DNA of 48,078 bases from Ramlibacter sp. (GCA_021323335.1 JAJTCN010000069.1:1-48078); one strand, 5' to 3'; positions 16,687 to 27,360 are shown, counted from the stretch's first letter. Numbers and translations are program-made. The notes: generated by a model not told the origin, from the letters alone.

Positions 16687-18072
16687 ATGGCCCTCCCTCC
16701 GAAACCCCTGGCCCACTGGCAGGCCGAACTGGCCGCCGGCCGCACCACCAGCGCGGCCCTCACCGAACAGGCCCTGGACGCGGCCCTGCATGGCAGCGAA
16801 GCCCGCGCGACCTTCATCGCGGTCCACGCCGACACGGCGCGCGCGTCGGCCCGCGCCGTCGACGGCCTGCGCGCCGCCGGCGTGCCGCTGCCGCCGCTGG
16901 CCGGCATCCCGATCACGGTCAAGGACCTGTTCGACCAGCAGGGGCAGGTCACGCAAGCCGGCTCGCGGGTGCTGCAGGACGCGTCGCCCGCCCAGGCCGA
17001 CAGCGTGGCCGTGCAGCGCCTGCGCGCCGCCGGACTGGTGATCGTCGGCCGCACCAACATGACCGAGTTCGCCTACTCGGGCCTGGGCCTCAATCCACAC
17101 CATGGCACGCCCCGCAATCCGTGGGGCCGCGAGACCGGTCGCATCCCGGGCGGTTCGTCGTCGGGCGCGGCGATCTCCGTCACCGACGGCATGGCCGCCG
17201 CGGCCATCGGCACGGACACCGGCGGCTCCGTCCGCATCCCCTCCGCGCTGTGCGGCCTGACCGGCTTCAAGCCGACCGCCCGCCGCGTGCCGCTGCAGGG
17301 TGCGCTGCCGCTGTCGGCCGCGCTGGATTCGATCGGGCCGCTGGCCCGCACGGTGGATTGCTGTGCCCGCCTCGACGCGGTGCTGGCGGGCACCCCCGCG
17401 CCCGGCCAGCCGCGGACCGCCACCCTGGCCGGCGCGACGCTGGCATTGCCGCGCACGCTGGTGCGCGAGGGCATGGATGCCACGGTCGCGGCGGCATTCG
17501 ACCAGGCTTGCCAGGCCCTTTCCGCGGCCGGCGCGCGCATCGTGGAGATCGACTTCCCCGAATTCGCCGAACTGGCGCAGATCAACCGCCTGGGCGGCTA
17601 CACCGCCGCCGAGGCCTGGGCCTGGCATGCGAAGCTGATCGAGGAGCGGGGTGAGGAATACGACCCGCGGGTGGTCTCGCGCATCCGCCGGGGCGCCACC
17701 ATGAGCGCGGCGCATTACCTGGAGCTCGGAGCCGCGCGGGTGCGCTGGATCGCCGCGGTGGAGCGGCGCATTGCCGCGGCCCATGCGCATGCGCTGGTGC
17801 TGCCGACGGTGCCGGTCGTGGCGCCCGCCATCGCGGACCTGCAGGACAGCGACGACGCCTACGGTGCGGCCAACCTGCTGATGCTGCGCAATCCGACGCT
17901 GATCAACTTCCTGGACGGCTGCGCGCTCAGCCTGCCGTGCCACCGCCCCGGCGACGCGCCCGTGGGGCTCATGCTGGCGGCCCCGGCCGGCAGCGACGCC
18001 GACTTGCTGGCGCTCGGCACGGCCGCCGAAGCAGCGCTGGCCACCGCCGGACTCGGCGCCGGAGCCGGCTGA
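16687..18072 (+). CDS. Amidase signature (AS) family amidase
   Basis: 461 residues from the ATG at 16687. The catalytic triad of the AS family is visible: Lys79 in ITVKDLF, the cis-Ser in GGSSSG (157-159), and the nucleophile Ser181 in GTDTGGSVRIP. TNMTEFAYSGLGLNP is another hallmark. These enzymes cleave amides to acid plus ammonia or amine in the cytoplasm. Its place 20 nt after dctM suggests it acts on the imported compound or its derivative. The substrate (aryl amide, carbamate, allophanate-like) cannot be told. Confidence 0.93.
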   Translation: MALPPKPLAHWQAELAAGRTTSAALTEQALDAALHGSEARATFIAVHADTARASARAVDGLRAAGVPLPPLAGIPITVKDLFDQQGQVTQAGSRVLQDASPAQADSVAVQRLRAAGLVIVGRTNMTEFAYSGLGLNPHHGTPRNPWGRETGRIPGGSSSGAAISVTDGMAAAAIGTDTGGSVRIPSALCGLTGFKPTARRVPLQGALPLSAALDSIGPLARTVDCCARLDAVLAGTPAPGQPRTATLAGATLALPRTLVREGMDATVAAAFDQACQALSAAGARIVEIDFPEFAELAQINRLGGYTAAEAWAWHAKLIEERGEEYDPRVVSRIRRGATMSAAHYLELGAARVRWIAAVERRIAAAHAHALVLPTVPVVAPAIADLQDSDDAYGAANLLMLRNPTLINFLDGCALSLPCHRPGDAPVGLMLAAPAGSDADLLALGTAAEAALATAGLGAGAG

Positions 18073-18110
18073 AAAACCGCTTCCCCAGAACTCTCTTCGA
18101 AGGTGATGAC

Positions 18111-19163
18111 ATGACGGAAAAGGTAGCCGTGATCCTCGGCGGCACGGGCATGGTGGGCGCCAACATGGCGCAGCTGCTCGATCGCGAGGGCGACTGGGAC
18201 GTGACCATCGTTTCGCGGCGCGCGCCGGAGTTCCAGACCCAGGCGCGCCACGTCACCTGCGACATGAGCGATCCCGAGGACTGCCGGCGCCAGCTTGGCA
18301 AGCTCGGCAACACCACCCACATCTTCTGGACCGGCCATGCGACCGGCACCCGCTGGGTCGACAAGGTGGCGCAGGACACCGACCTGTTCCGCAACGCCAT
18401 GACGGCCATCGAGGCGGCCACGCCGGCGCTGCAGCATGTGTGCCTGCTGCAGGGCTCCAAGTACTACGGCCGCCACCTCGGGCCGTTCAAGACGCCGGCG
18501 AAGGAAAGCGATGCGCGCCACTTCCCGCCCAACTTCTACTACACGCAGGAAGACTTCCTGAAGCAGCTGGCGCAGGGCAAGCGCTGGAGCTGGTCGCTGA
18601 TGCGGCCGCATATCGTCTGCGGCTATGCGCGCAGCGACATCAACGTGCCCAAGCCGCTGGCGGTCTACGCCACGCTGTGCCGCAAGCTCGGGCTGCCGCT
18701 GCGCTTCCCCGGCCCGGAAGCCGCCTTCCGCGCCGTCCACTGCGCCAGCGATGTCGAGTTGCTGAACAAGGGCATGCTGTGGGCGGCCACCACGCCCGGC
18801 TGCGCCAATGAAGCCTTCAACATGGTCAACGGCGACCATTTCCGCTGGCAGCACCTGTGGCCGCGCATCGCGGACTACTTCGGGCTGAAGGACGGCGGCG
18901 TCCAGCAGATCGACCTGGAGGCGATGATGGCCGACAAGGAGCCGCTGTGGGACGAGATCGTGCGCGAGCACGGCCTGCTGCCCACGCCCTTCGCCGAGGC
19001 GGCCAACTGGTCGTTCGCCAACTACGCCTTCGCGCCGACCTGGGACATCATGCTGGACAACACCAAGGCGCGCCGGTTCGGCTTCCAGGAGTTCGTGGAT
19101 TCGGAGGAGATGTTCTTCCGCATCTTCGACAGCTTCCGCGAGCAGCGCTTCATCCCGCGCTGA
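18111..19163 (+). CDS. SDR oxidoreductase of the PRISE (progesterone 5-beta-reductase/iridoid synthase-like) type
   Basis: 350 residues with ribosome site AAGGTGAT. The NAD(P)-binding GGTGMVGANM is at residues 10-19. The PRISE hallmarks are present: a Lys in LLQGSKYYG, the motif PPNFYYTQED with the catalytic Tyr, and MRPHIVCGYA. PRISE enzymes reduce activated C=C bonds (enones) with NADPH. In this operon a role in reducing an unsaturated carbonyl intermediate is inferred. There is no signal peptide. It ends 3 nt before the next gene. Confidence 0.88.
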   Translation: MTEKVAVILGGTGMVGANMAQLLDREGDWDVTIVSRRAPEFQTQARHVTCDMSDPEDCRRQLGKLGNTTHIFWTGHATGTRWVDKVAQDTDLFRNAMTAIEAATPALQHVCLLQGSKYYGRHLGPFKTPAKESDARHFPPNFYYTQEDFLKQLAQGKRWSWSLMRPHIVCGYARSDINVPKPLAVYATLCRKLGLPLRFPGPEAAFRAVHCASDVELLNKGMLWAATTPGCANEAFNMVNGDHFRWQHLWPRIADYFGLKDGGVQQIDLEAMMADKEPLWDEIVREHGLLPTPFAEAANWSFANYAFAPTWDIMLDNTKARRFGFQEFVDSEEMFFRIFDSFREQRFIPR

Positions 19164-19166
19164 TCC

Positions 19167-19940
19167 GTGCTGGCGCTGAAGCTGGCGCTGGTGGCGGCGT
19201 CGATCCTGCTGGCGACCCTGGTGGCGCGCCGGTTCGGACACGCGCTGGGCGGCGTGGTCGGCGGCATGCCGATGGTCGCGGCCCCGATCTGCGCCATTTT
19301 GCTGCTGGACCAGGGCGCCGAGGCGGTGCGCGCCATCGCCCTTGCCGCACTGGTGTGCATTCCCGGGTCGGTCGTCCACAGCGTCAGCGTGGCATGGTCG
19401 GCCCGCCGGGCGCCCTGGCCACTGAGCGTCGGGTTCGGGCTGGTCCTGTTCACTGCGGTGAGCCTGGCCCTGACCTGGCTGCGGCTGCCCGCGGCTGCCA
19501 GCTGCCTGCTGGCCCTGGCGGCACCGTCGCTGGGGCTGCTGGCATCGCCTCGCGTCGCACGCATCGAAGGACCGGTGCACCTGCCCCGCGCGGAAATGGT
19601 GTTGCGCCTGGTGGCGGCCGTCGCGATGGCGGCGGCAGTGATCCTGAGCGCGGCTGCGTTTCCCGCAGCCGTCAGCGGCCTGCTGCTGGCCGTACCGATC
19701 GCCGGCACCGTGCTGCCCTGCTTCACCCTGCCGCGGCATGGTGCGCAGGCGACCGCAGCCTTGATGGGCGGGTTCGTCATGGGCCTGCACGGCTTCGCCG
19801 CCTTCTTCGTGGTGCTCTATCTGGGGCTGGGCAGCCTGGGCCGGCTCCCCGCCTTCGTGCTCGCCCTGGTCGCCTCCGGCGTCGTGGCGGTGGCCGCACA
19901 GCGGCTGGGACGGCTGGCCGCGCGCCGGCGTGCCTTCTAG
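19167..19940 (+). CDS. Multi-pass membrane protein with internal duplication, unknown function
   Basis: 257 residues starting with GTG 3 nt after the SDR stop. About eight hydrophobic segments. Two halves resemble each other: GGVVGGMPMVAAPICAILL near residues 29-47 and SGLLLAVPIAGTVLPCF in the second half, each followed by a GAEAVRAI/GAQATAAL element. This suggests two membrane repeats as in small transporters. No family is recognised. A transport or efflux role for this catabolic cluster is possible. Confidence 0.75.
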   Translation: MLALKLALVAASILLATLVARRFGHALGGVVGGMPMVAAPICAILLLDQGAEAVRAIALAALVCIPGSVVHSVSVAWSARRAPWPLSVGFGLVLFTAVSLALTWLRLPAAASCLLALAAPSLGLLASPRVARIEGPVHLPRAEMVLRLVAAVAMAAAVILSAAAFPAAVSGLLLAVPIAGTVLPCFTLPRHGAQATAALMGGFVMGLHGFAAFFVVLYLGLGSLGRLPAFVLALVASGVVAVAAQRLGRLAARRRAF

Positions 19941-19989
19941 CGCCGGTCGTCGTCGTCCATGCCGGCGCGAAGCCGGCGATGATGGCGTC

Positions 19990-20817
19990 ATGGCTTCGCA
20001 TCGCCGCATCCCCGCCAATGCCTTTCGCGTGCCGCCCCCATTCCTCAGCTTCGCGGTCCGCAGCGAGGAGCCCCAGCACGCCTTCGACGCCCGCGCGCCT
20101 TATGAATGGGTCCACGTCGTGCGCGCCGATTTCCTCGATGCCGATGCGCTCGGCAGCCTCGCCGCCGAGGGCCATGCGCGGGCGCAAGCCGAAAGCTTCA
20201 CGGACATCGAGTACGCCGCCACCACGCTGGAGGACCTGGCCGCGGCCGCAGCCGGCGTCGATGACCTCGTGGGGCGCATCGCGAGCGCACTGCAGTTGAC
20301 GGGCGTCCTCGGGGACGACCCGGCCGCTTACCGCAGCAGCGTGGCCACCCGCATCGACTATCTCGCGGCACGTGGCGCGGGCTTCCACAACGACGTGCGG
20401 GGCCACTGGCCGCGCTGCCTGTTCTGGATCCTGGCGCTCGACCTCGCCGACGTCGATTTCGTGATGCCGCATGCGGGCGTGCAGGTGGCGTTGACTCCTG
20501 GCGACCTGGTCGTCTTCGACCCGACCCTGGCCCACGGGCTGAGCCGCCCGGCCGACCGCGGCGTGGCGCTGGAGGCGTCCTTTCTCGGCGGCGCGCAGGA
20601 CCGGCAGGTCTTCCTGACCGGCGAAATCCTGCTCACCGATGCGCAGTGGGCTGCCGCCGGTTCGCCGTGGCTGCCCATCGAGGAGTTCGAGCGCCGCGGC
20701 GCGCTGGACCTGATGGTGGCCGAGTTCGACGACAGCAGCGGCAGCATCAAGCGCCCCGGCGCGCTGCGGGACTGCATGAAGCGCAGCACCTGCTACGTCG
20801 ACGCCGCCGGAGACTGA
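19990..20817 (+). CDS. Possible Fe(II)/2-oxoglutarate-dependent oxygenase-like protein
   Basis: 275 residues from the ATG at 19990. The middle contains GAGFHNDVRG (His-x-Asp), then GDLVVFDPTLAHGLSRPADRG about 75 residues later. This gives the H-x-D...H pattern and a following Arg expected for a double-stranded beta-helix Fe(II)/2OG oxygenase. LFWILALDL and VMPHAGVQV could be flanking core strands. This assignment is inferred from the motif only, and no close family is recognised. The preceding intergenic space has a GCCGGC-GCGAA-GCCGGC hairpin (19961-19977). It converges with the 20822-21433 gene, the stops being 4 nt apart. Confidence 0.6.
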   Translation: MASHRRIPANAFRVPPPFLSFAVRSEEPQHAFDARAPYEWVHVVRADFLDADALGSLAAEGHARAQAESFTDIEYAATTLEDLAAAAAGVDDLVGRIASALQLTGVLGDDPAAYRSSVATRIDYLAARGAGFHNDVRGHWPRCLFWILALDLADVDFVMPHAGVQVALTPGDLVVFDPTLAHGLSRPADRGVALEASFLGGAQDRQVFLTGEILLTDAQWAAAGSPWLPIEEFERRGALDLMVAEFDDSSGSIKRPGALRDCMKRSTCYVDAAGD

Positions 20818-20821
20818 AGGC

Positions 20822-21433
20822 TCACGCGCCTTTGGCGAGCGACACCAGGCCCAGGTATTCGGAGCGCGTCCGCGGCAGGACGGCGGCCGCCAGCTGGTCG
20901 TACGAGGTCCGGTGACGCGCCAGCATGCGGGCCGAGGCCACCGTCTTGGACCTGCAGAACCAGTGGCAGGTGTGCTGCATCAGCAGCAGTTCGGCCGTGA
21001 TCGCGAACGCGCGATCCTTGGGGCTTGCCGCCTCCGCATCGATCGCACGGCAGATGCCACGCGCGTGGACACGCAGGGCTTCGCGCAGGTCGAAGGAAGG
21101 GGCGAACGCCAGCGCGAACGGAAGCCAGACCGGGAGCTTGCTCACACGCGTGGCCGCGGGATCGGCGGCCGCGATGTCATCCGCGAGCTGGCTCATCTGC
21201 CGGCACAAGTCCTGCTCGTTCGCGCGCAGCAGGTACAGGATCTGTTCGCCCCGGCCAGGATCCGCTTCGCCCAGGGCACGCAGGTAGCCCTGGGTCACGG
21301 TCTCGATGTTCTTCTCGATGCTGTAGGGCGACAGGAACCGGGCAAGGAGGGCGATGCGCTGTTGCTGCGTTCTGGCCTTGGCCATCCAGAAGGCTGCGGC
21401 CAGCGCCACGACGAGGGGTAGTAGGAAATCCAC
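20822..21433 (-). CDS. Conserved membrane-anchored protein of unknown function, paralogue B
   Basis: 203 residues, starting GTG like its paralogue at 897-1463; both open with MDFLLP/L and a hydrophobic segment then a Gln-rich basic stretch. The core block LLMQHTCHWFCRSKTVASARMLARHRTSYDQL is almost the same in both. So are ATRVSKxPxWLP, ALRxHxRGICRA and the C-terminal EYLGLV. Copy B carries about ten extra residues near 31-41. TAGCAT lies 6 nt upstream of the start codon on this strand. No function is known; the conserved His and Cys residues may form a metal site. Confidence 0.78.
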   Translation of the reverse strand: MDFLLPLVVALAAAFWMAKARTQQQRIALLARFLSPYSIEKNIETVTQGYLRALGEADPGRGEQILYLLRANEQDLCRQMSQLADDIAAADPAATRVSKLPVWLPFALAFAPSFDLREALRVHARGICRAIDAEAASPKDRAFAITAELLLMQHTCHWFCRSKTVASARMLARHRTSYDQLAAAVLPRTRSEYLGLVSLAKGA

Positions 21434-21487
21434 GGCGCGATGCTACACAGGTGGAGGACCCGGGCGCTTTCTTCCGCGGATCCGATC

Positions 21488-21811
21488 TCAATCGCTCACA
21501 CGCGTGCTGAAGGTGAGCGATGGTCCGAACGTCAGGAGCGGAGCCAGTTCCTTCATCACGTCCGCGACGTGCGGGTTGCCGGCGTGCGCGTCGACGGCCG
21601 CCCGACTCGCCCAGCCGTCGATGATGAAGAACGTGTCGGGCGCGTCCAGCTTCTGGTGCAGGTGGTAGTAGAGACAGCCTGGCTCGGCGCGAGCCGGCGC
21701 CACGAACCGGAGCGCGAGTTCGCAAACCCGGTCGCGGTCCGCAGGCGCGCAGCGCAGTTCGCAGACGATATGTACCTCGTCATGCCTTGCGGCCGTGGTT
21801 GGTGCGGTCAA
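21488..21811 (-). CDS. Antibiotic biosynthesis monooxygenase (ABM) domain protein
   Basis: 107 residues. The ABM ferredoxin-like pattern is seen: [17 protein letters not shown], then [40 protein letters not shown]. These small dimeric proteins (YgiN-like) act on quinols or polyketides without a bound cofactor, or simply bind them. It is 12 nt downstream of the SDR gene on the same strand, so it belongs to the aldo/keto reductase-SDR-ABM operon. Confidence 0.88.
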   Translation of the reverse strand: MTAPTTAARHDEVHIVCELRCAPADRDRVCELALRFVAPARAEPGCLYYHLHQKLDAPDTFFIIDGWASRAAVDAHAGNPHVADVMKELAPLLTFGPSLTFSTRVSD

Positions 21812-21823
21812 AGCAGCGCCTGA

Positions 21824-23728
<1,905 letters not shown>

Positions 23729-24625
23729 ATGGCTAACCGCATCGACCTCAACAGCCTTTCGGCATTCATCGTGGTCGCCCGGGAGCGCAGCTTCACTCGC
23801 GCAGCCGCGCAATTGGGGATGACCCAATCCGCCCTCAGCCACAGCATGCGAGCCCTGGAAGAACGAATGGGCGTGCGGCTGTTGGCGCGCACAACGCGGG
23901 GTGTATCACCGACGGAGGCAGGGGAGCGGCTGCTTTCCAGGCTGGCTCCGCTCTACGAAGGCATCGAAGCCGAACTGGGTGCGATCAGCGAACTGCGAGA
24001 CAAGCCGTCCGGCACCATCCGGATCACCACGCACGATCACGCGGCATCGACGATTCTCTGGCCCAAGCTGTCGAAGTTGCTGCCCAACTACCCGGACATC
24101 ACGCTGGAAATCAACATCGGCTATGGGTTGATCGACATCGTTGCCGAGCGTTTCGACGCCGGCGTCCGCATCGGTGACCAGGTGGCCAAGGACATGATCG
24201 CTGTCCGCATCTCCCCTGACATCAGGATGGCTGTTGCTGGTTCTCCCGCTTACTTCGCGATGCGCGCAAAGCCGGTGGTTCCGGAGGACCTCACCTCCCA
24301 CAACTGCGGCAACCTGCGCCTAGCGACGCATGGCGGCCTGTATGCCTGGGAGTTCGAGAAGGACGGCAAGCAGGTGAACGTGCAGGTGACCGGCCAGGTG
24401 ATCTTCAACACCTCGGCGCAACTGCTGACCGCTGCACTGGAAGGCAACGCCTTGACCTACGCGCCCGAAGATGTGATCCAGCCGCATGTCGACGCCGGCC
24501 GCCTGGTGCGTGTTCTGGAGGACTGGAGTCCGACGTTCCCTGGGTATCACCTCTACTACCCCAGCCGCCGCCAGGCCTTGCCAGCCTTCGCGCTCGTGGT
24601 GGCCGCGCTGCGTCTGCACGCGTAA
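23729..24625 (+). CDS. LysR-family transcriptional regulator
   Basis: 298 residues. The HTH region is residues 1-60: LSAFIVVARERSFTRAAAQLGMTQSALSHSMRALE, then GVRLLARTTRGVSPTEAGE. The effector domain has IRITTHDHAASTILWPKL, GYGLIDIVAERFDAGVRIG and, late, YHLYYPSRRQALPAF, all typical of the group that controls oxidoreductase operons next door (AKR/SDR). It is divergent from the reductase operon. Confidence 0.94.
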   Translation: MANRIDLNSLSAFIVVARERSFTRAAAQLGMTQSALSHSMRALEERMGVRLLARTTRGVSPTEAGERLLSRLAPLYEGIEAELGAISELRDKPSGTIRITTHDHAASTILWPKLSKLLPNYPDITLEINIGYGLIDIVAERFDAGVRIGDQVAKDMIAVRISPDIRMAVAGSPAYFAMRAKPVVPEDLTSHNCGNLRLATHGGLYAWEFEKDGKQVNVQVTGQVIFNTSAQLLTAALEGNALTYAPEDVIQPHVDAGRLVRVLEDWSPTFPGYHLYYPSRRQALPAFALVVAALRLHA

Positions 24626-24728
24626 GGACGCTGCGGCGGGCAGGGGGGTCAGCATCGCTCCGACGGTTCGATGCGCCAACCATGCAGCCGTGCTTGCGCC
24701 GAAGCTCCCTGCGTCCTGCGCAGGTGTC

Positions 24729-25580
24729 CTACATCTGCCTTGCCGGCCAGGTCTTGAAAATCGTCCTGCAGGTGCATCGCACGCGTGCCGATGCCACCGA
24801 TCCATGCAACGACGAACGGGAGAAAGCGACATGGCCCTCAGCCGGATGGACGACTTCAGGGTTGCCATCGACCCACGCACTGGAGAACTGCGAAGCGCCT
24901 CGAAGACCTGGGCGGGTCCCCAACGACTCCGGGTCGCTGGCGGCAGCTTCAACTGGCGCCCGCTCGCCATCGGCAGCGCGGTCGTGCTCGCGCTGGTCGT
25001 GGGCGTACTCCCACGCCATCTTCGGCGCGTCATACCGCAGCACTTCCCGCTCCTCCCGGCTCTCCGCATGCCAGTCGCGTGACGGAAAAAATCGCTCCAC
25101 ATCCCCCGCACTGAAGAACCGCTTGCACTCCGCATAGCGAGCCGACTGCCGGAAATACCCCGGTTCGATCTCCTCCCCGACGCCAGCCCCATGCTGGAAG
25201 TCGTTCGCCGAGTTCACGCGGCAGAACAGCAGACCGCCCGGCGCCAGGCAGCGGCGCACTTCCGCGATGGCACGCGTGGTGGTGTTGGCGTCGAAGTAAT
25301 GAAGACTGAGGCTCGCCACGACCACGTTGAACGACGCGGACATGAACGGCAGCGACGTGCGCAGGTCATGCCGAAGCAGCAGCGCGCCCGAAGCAGCCTG
25401 CTGGGCCTTCCGCAAGGCTTCCAATGCAATGTCGGTGGCGACCACGGAGAGCCCGTGGCCCAGGAGCCATCCGGTATCCCGCCCCGTGTCGCACCCCAGC
25501 TCGAGGACGGGCTTCGGGGCGGCCTCCGCAAGCAGGAGCGGCAGCCACCGCTCCAGCCAGAGGTCCTGCCCCGCTTCCAC
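24729..25580 (-). CDS. Class I SAM-dependent methyltransferase with a non-native C-terminal extension
   Basis: 283 residues, starting GTG directly at the end of ssb (the TAA of ssb and the GTG are adjacent). Motif I is VLELGCDTGRDTGWLL, then VVATDIA, HDLRTSLPF, and SLSLHYF, a typical Rossmann methyltransferase. Related enzymes usually end shortly after a Lys-x-x-Trp-Glu motif, seen here as KMAWEY at about residues 187-192 (near 25010). The remaining ~90 residues have the uneven composition of a shadow frame and lie opposite a small plus-strand ORF with its own ribosome site. The natural stop therefore appears lost. Substrate unknown. Confidence 0.75.
   Translation of the reverse strand: MEAGQDLWLERWLPLLLAEAAPKPVLELGCDTGRDTGWLLGHGLSVVATDIALEALRKAQQAASGALLLRHDLRTSLPFMSASFNVVVASLSLHYFDANTTTRAIAEVRRCLAPGGLLFCRVNSANDFQHGAGVGEEIEPGYFRQSARYAECKRFFSAGDVERFFPSRDWHAESREEREVLRYDAPKMAWEYAHDQREHDRAADGERAPVEAAASDPESLGTRPGLRGASQFSSAWVDGNPEVVHPAEGHVAFSRSSLHGSVASARVRCTCRTIFKTWPARQM
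24831..25082 (+). CDS. Small single-pass membrane protein, probably truncated at its 3' end
   Basis: 83 residues from the ATG at 24831, with GGGAGAA 6 nt upstream. It reads as real protein at first: MALSRMDDFRVAIDPRTGEL, SFNWRPLAIGSAVVLALVVGVL, giving one membrane helix around residues 42-60. From about 25010 onward (PRHLRRVIPQHF...) it is simply the complement of the methyltransferase tail. The true 3' end therefore seems to have been lost in a join with the convergent methyltransferase gene. No function recognised. Confidence 0.45.
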   Translation: MALSRMDDFRVAIDPRTGELRSASKTWAGPQRLRVAGGSFNWRPLAIGSAVVLALVVGVLPRHLRRVIPQHFPLLPALRMPVA

Positions 25581-26093
25581 TTAGAACGGAATGTCGTCGT
25601 CCATGTCGTCGAACCCGCTCGCCGGCTTGTTGGCAGCGGGGCGCTGCGCGGCGGGCGCGGGGGGCCGGCTCGGCGGCGCGGAGCGGCGCGGTGCACCGCC
25701 GCCGCCACCACCACCCATGTCGTCATCCCCGCCACCACCCGACGGCGCGCCCATGCCCTGGCGGCTGCCCAGGAGCTGCATCTCGTTGGCCACGATGTCG
25801 GTGGCGTTCTGCTCCACGCCGTCCTTGTTGGTGAACTTGCGGTAGACGATGCGGCCCTCGACGTAGATGGGGCTGCCCTTCTTGACGTACTCGCCGACGA
25901 TTTCGGCCAGGCGGTCGAAGAAGGAGACGCGGTGCCATTGCGTTTCCTCGACCATCTCGCCGCTGGTGCGGTCCTTGCGCTTGCTGGTGGTGGCGATGCT
26001 CACGTTGGCCACGGCCTGGCCGGACGGCAGGTAGCGCACTTCGGGGTCGCGGCCGCAGTTGCCGACGAGGATGACTTTGTTGACGGATGCCAT
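25581..26093 (-). CDS. ssb: Single-stranded DNA-binding protein
   Basis: 170 residues from the ATG at 26093, chosen because GGAGGAA stands 8 nt upstream and the protein then begins [20 protein letters not shown], the classic SSB start. The OB-fold covers about residues 1-110 ([24 protein letters not shown]). A Gly/Pro-rich linker follows ([11 protein letters not shown]), then the acidic tip DDMDDDIPF, the peptide that recruits replication and repair proteins. It protects single-stranded DNA at forks and during repair. It lies next to uvrA and an MFS gene, the usual Burkholderiales order. Confidence 0.97.
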   Translation of the reverse strand: MASVNKVILVGNCGRDPEVRYLPSGQAVANVSIATTSKRKDRTSGEMVEETQWHRVSFFDRLAEIVGEYVKKGSPIYVEGRIVYRKFTNKDGVEQNATDIVANEMQLLGSRQGMGAPSGGGGDDDMGGGGGGGAPRRSAPPSRPPAPAAQRPAANKPASGFDDMDDDIPF

Positions 26094-26121
26094 GACGGGG
26101 ATTCCTCCGGATTTGGGGCAA

Positions 26122-27360
26122 TTATGTCGCCTGCGCCTCGTCGGCCAGTACTTCCTCGGCGGAGTGGCGCGCGGGCGGCGCACGCATGGGCCACGCGACG
26201 GCCAGCCACACCAGCATCAACGTGGCGCAGGCACCGAACAGCCCTTGCCAACCAACGTTCTTGGCCAGCCAGCCGCCGACCGCACCCCCCACGAAGAAGC
26301 CCAGCGATTGGAGGGTGTTGTACACGCCCAGGGCGGCGCCGCGGGACTGCGGCGGCGCCAGCCGGGAGGCCAGGCTGGGCTGGGTGGCTTCCAGGATGTT
26401 GAAGCCGCAGAAGAAGAGGAACAGCAGGCCGGCCAGCAGCGCGATGCCGGGGCTGGCGGCGGCCACGGCCAGTCCGGCCTGCACCAGCAGCACCACGCCG
26501 ATGGCGCCGAGGAACACGGCGCGCAGGTAACCGCGCCGCTCCAGCGGGAACAGTCCGCCCATGATGACGAACGAGGCGAGCACCGCCGGCAAGTAGACCT
26601 GCCAGTGCGCTTCCTTGGCCAGGCCCGCCTCCACCAGCAGCGCCGGAACGGCCACCCACATGGCCAGCTGCACCGCGTGCAGCACGAACACGCCCACGTC
26701 CAGCCGCAGCAGCGCCGGGTGCCGCAACACGTCCGCCAGCCGGCCGCGCGGCACATTCGCATGCTGGCGCGGCTCCGGCGGGGTCCACCACAGCACGACG
26801 GCGATGCAGCCCAGCGCCAGCAGCCCGGTGACGACGAACAGGCCAGGCAGGCCGATGCGCGCGGCCAGCAAGGGCGCGGCCACCAGCGACAGCGCGAACA
26901 TCAGGCCGATGCTGGCGCCCACCATCGCCATCGCCTTGGTCCGCACGATGTCGCGCGTCTGGTCGGCCAGCAGCGCCGTCACGGCGGCGGAGACGGCCCC
27001 GGCGCCCTGCAGCGAGCGGCCGGCGATCAGCCAGCCCAGGGTAGGCGCGGCGGCGGCGATGAAGCTGCCGATGGCGAACACCAGCAGCCCGAGCACGATG
27101 ACGCGCTTGCGGCCGAAGCGGTCGGACGCCAGGCCGAAGGGAATCTGCAGGATGCCTTGCGTCAGGCCGTAGATGCCCATCGCCAGGCCGACCACCGCGG
27201 GATCGTCGCCGCCGGGGTAGCGAGCCGCCTCCAGGGCGAACACCGGCAGCACCAGGAACAGCCCCAGCATGCGGGCGGCGAAGATGGTGGCCAGCGAGCC
27301 GCTGGCGCGGCGCTCGGCCGGCGTCATGCGGGCGGAAAGGTCGGGGGAAGGGGCGGTCAC
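26122..27360 (-). CDS. MFS transporter (YajR-like)
   Basis: About 412 residues with 12 predicted helices. The MFS signature of the loop between helices 2 and 3 is [16 protein letters not shown]. Other conserved parts are [23 protein letters not shown] and the helix-11 region [13 protein letters not shown]. The start is uncertain: GTG at 27360 or ATG at 27327; neither has a clear ribosome site. It is convergent with no neighbour and divergent from uvrA, the arrangement uvrA-MFS-ssb seen in many Burkholderiales. Likely an efflux carrier; the substrate is unknown. Confidence 0.9.
   Translation of the reverse strand: MTAPSPDLSARMTPAERRASGSLATIFAARMLGLFLVLPVFALEAARYPGGDDPAVVGLAMGIYGLTQGILQIPFGLASDRFGRKRVIVLGLLVFAIGSFIAAAAPTLGWLIAGRSLQGAGAVSAAVTALLADQTRDIVRTKAMAMVGASIGLMFALSLVAAPLLAARIGLPGLFVVTGLLALGCIAVVLWWTPPEPRQHANVPRGRLADVLRHPALLRLDVGVFVLHAVQLAMWVAVPALLVEAGLAKEAHWQVYLPAVLASFVIMGGLFPLERRGYLRAVFLGAIGVVLLVQAGLAVAAASPGIALLAGLLFLFFCGFNILEATQPSLASRLAPPQSRGAALGVYNTLQSLGFFVGGAVGGWLAKNVGWQGLFGACATLMLVWLAVAWPMRAPPARHSAEEVLADEAQAT

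Noticed and set aside
25640..25745. GCCGCCGCCACCACCACC-type run that looks like a tandem repeat or CRISPR-like stretch
   Set aside because: It encodes the Gly/Pro-rich linker of SSB; there are no regular repeats and spacers.
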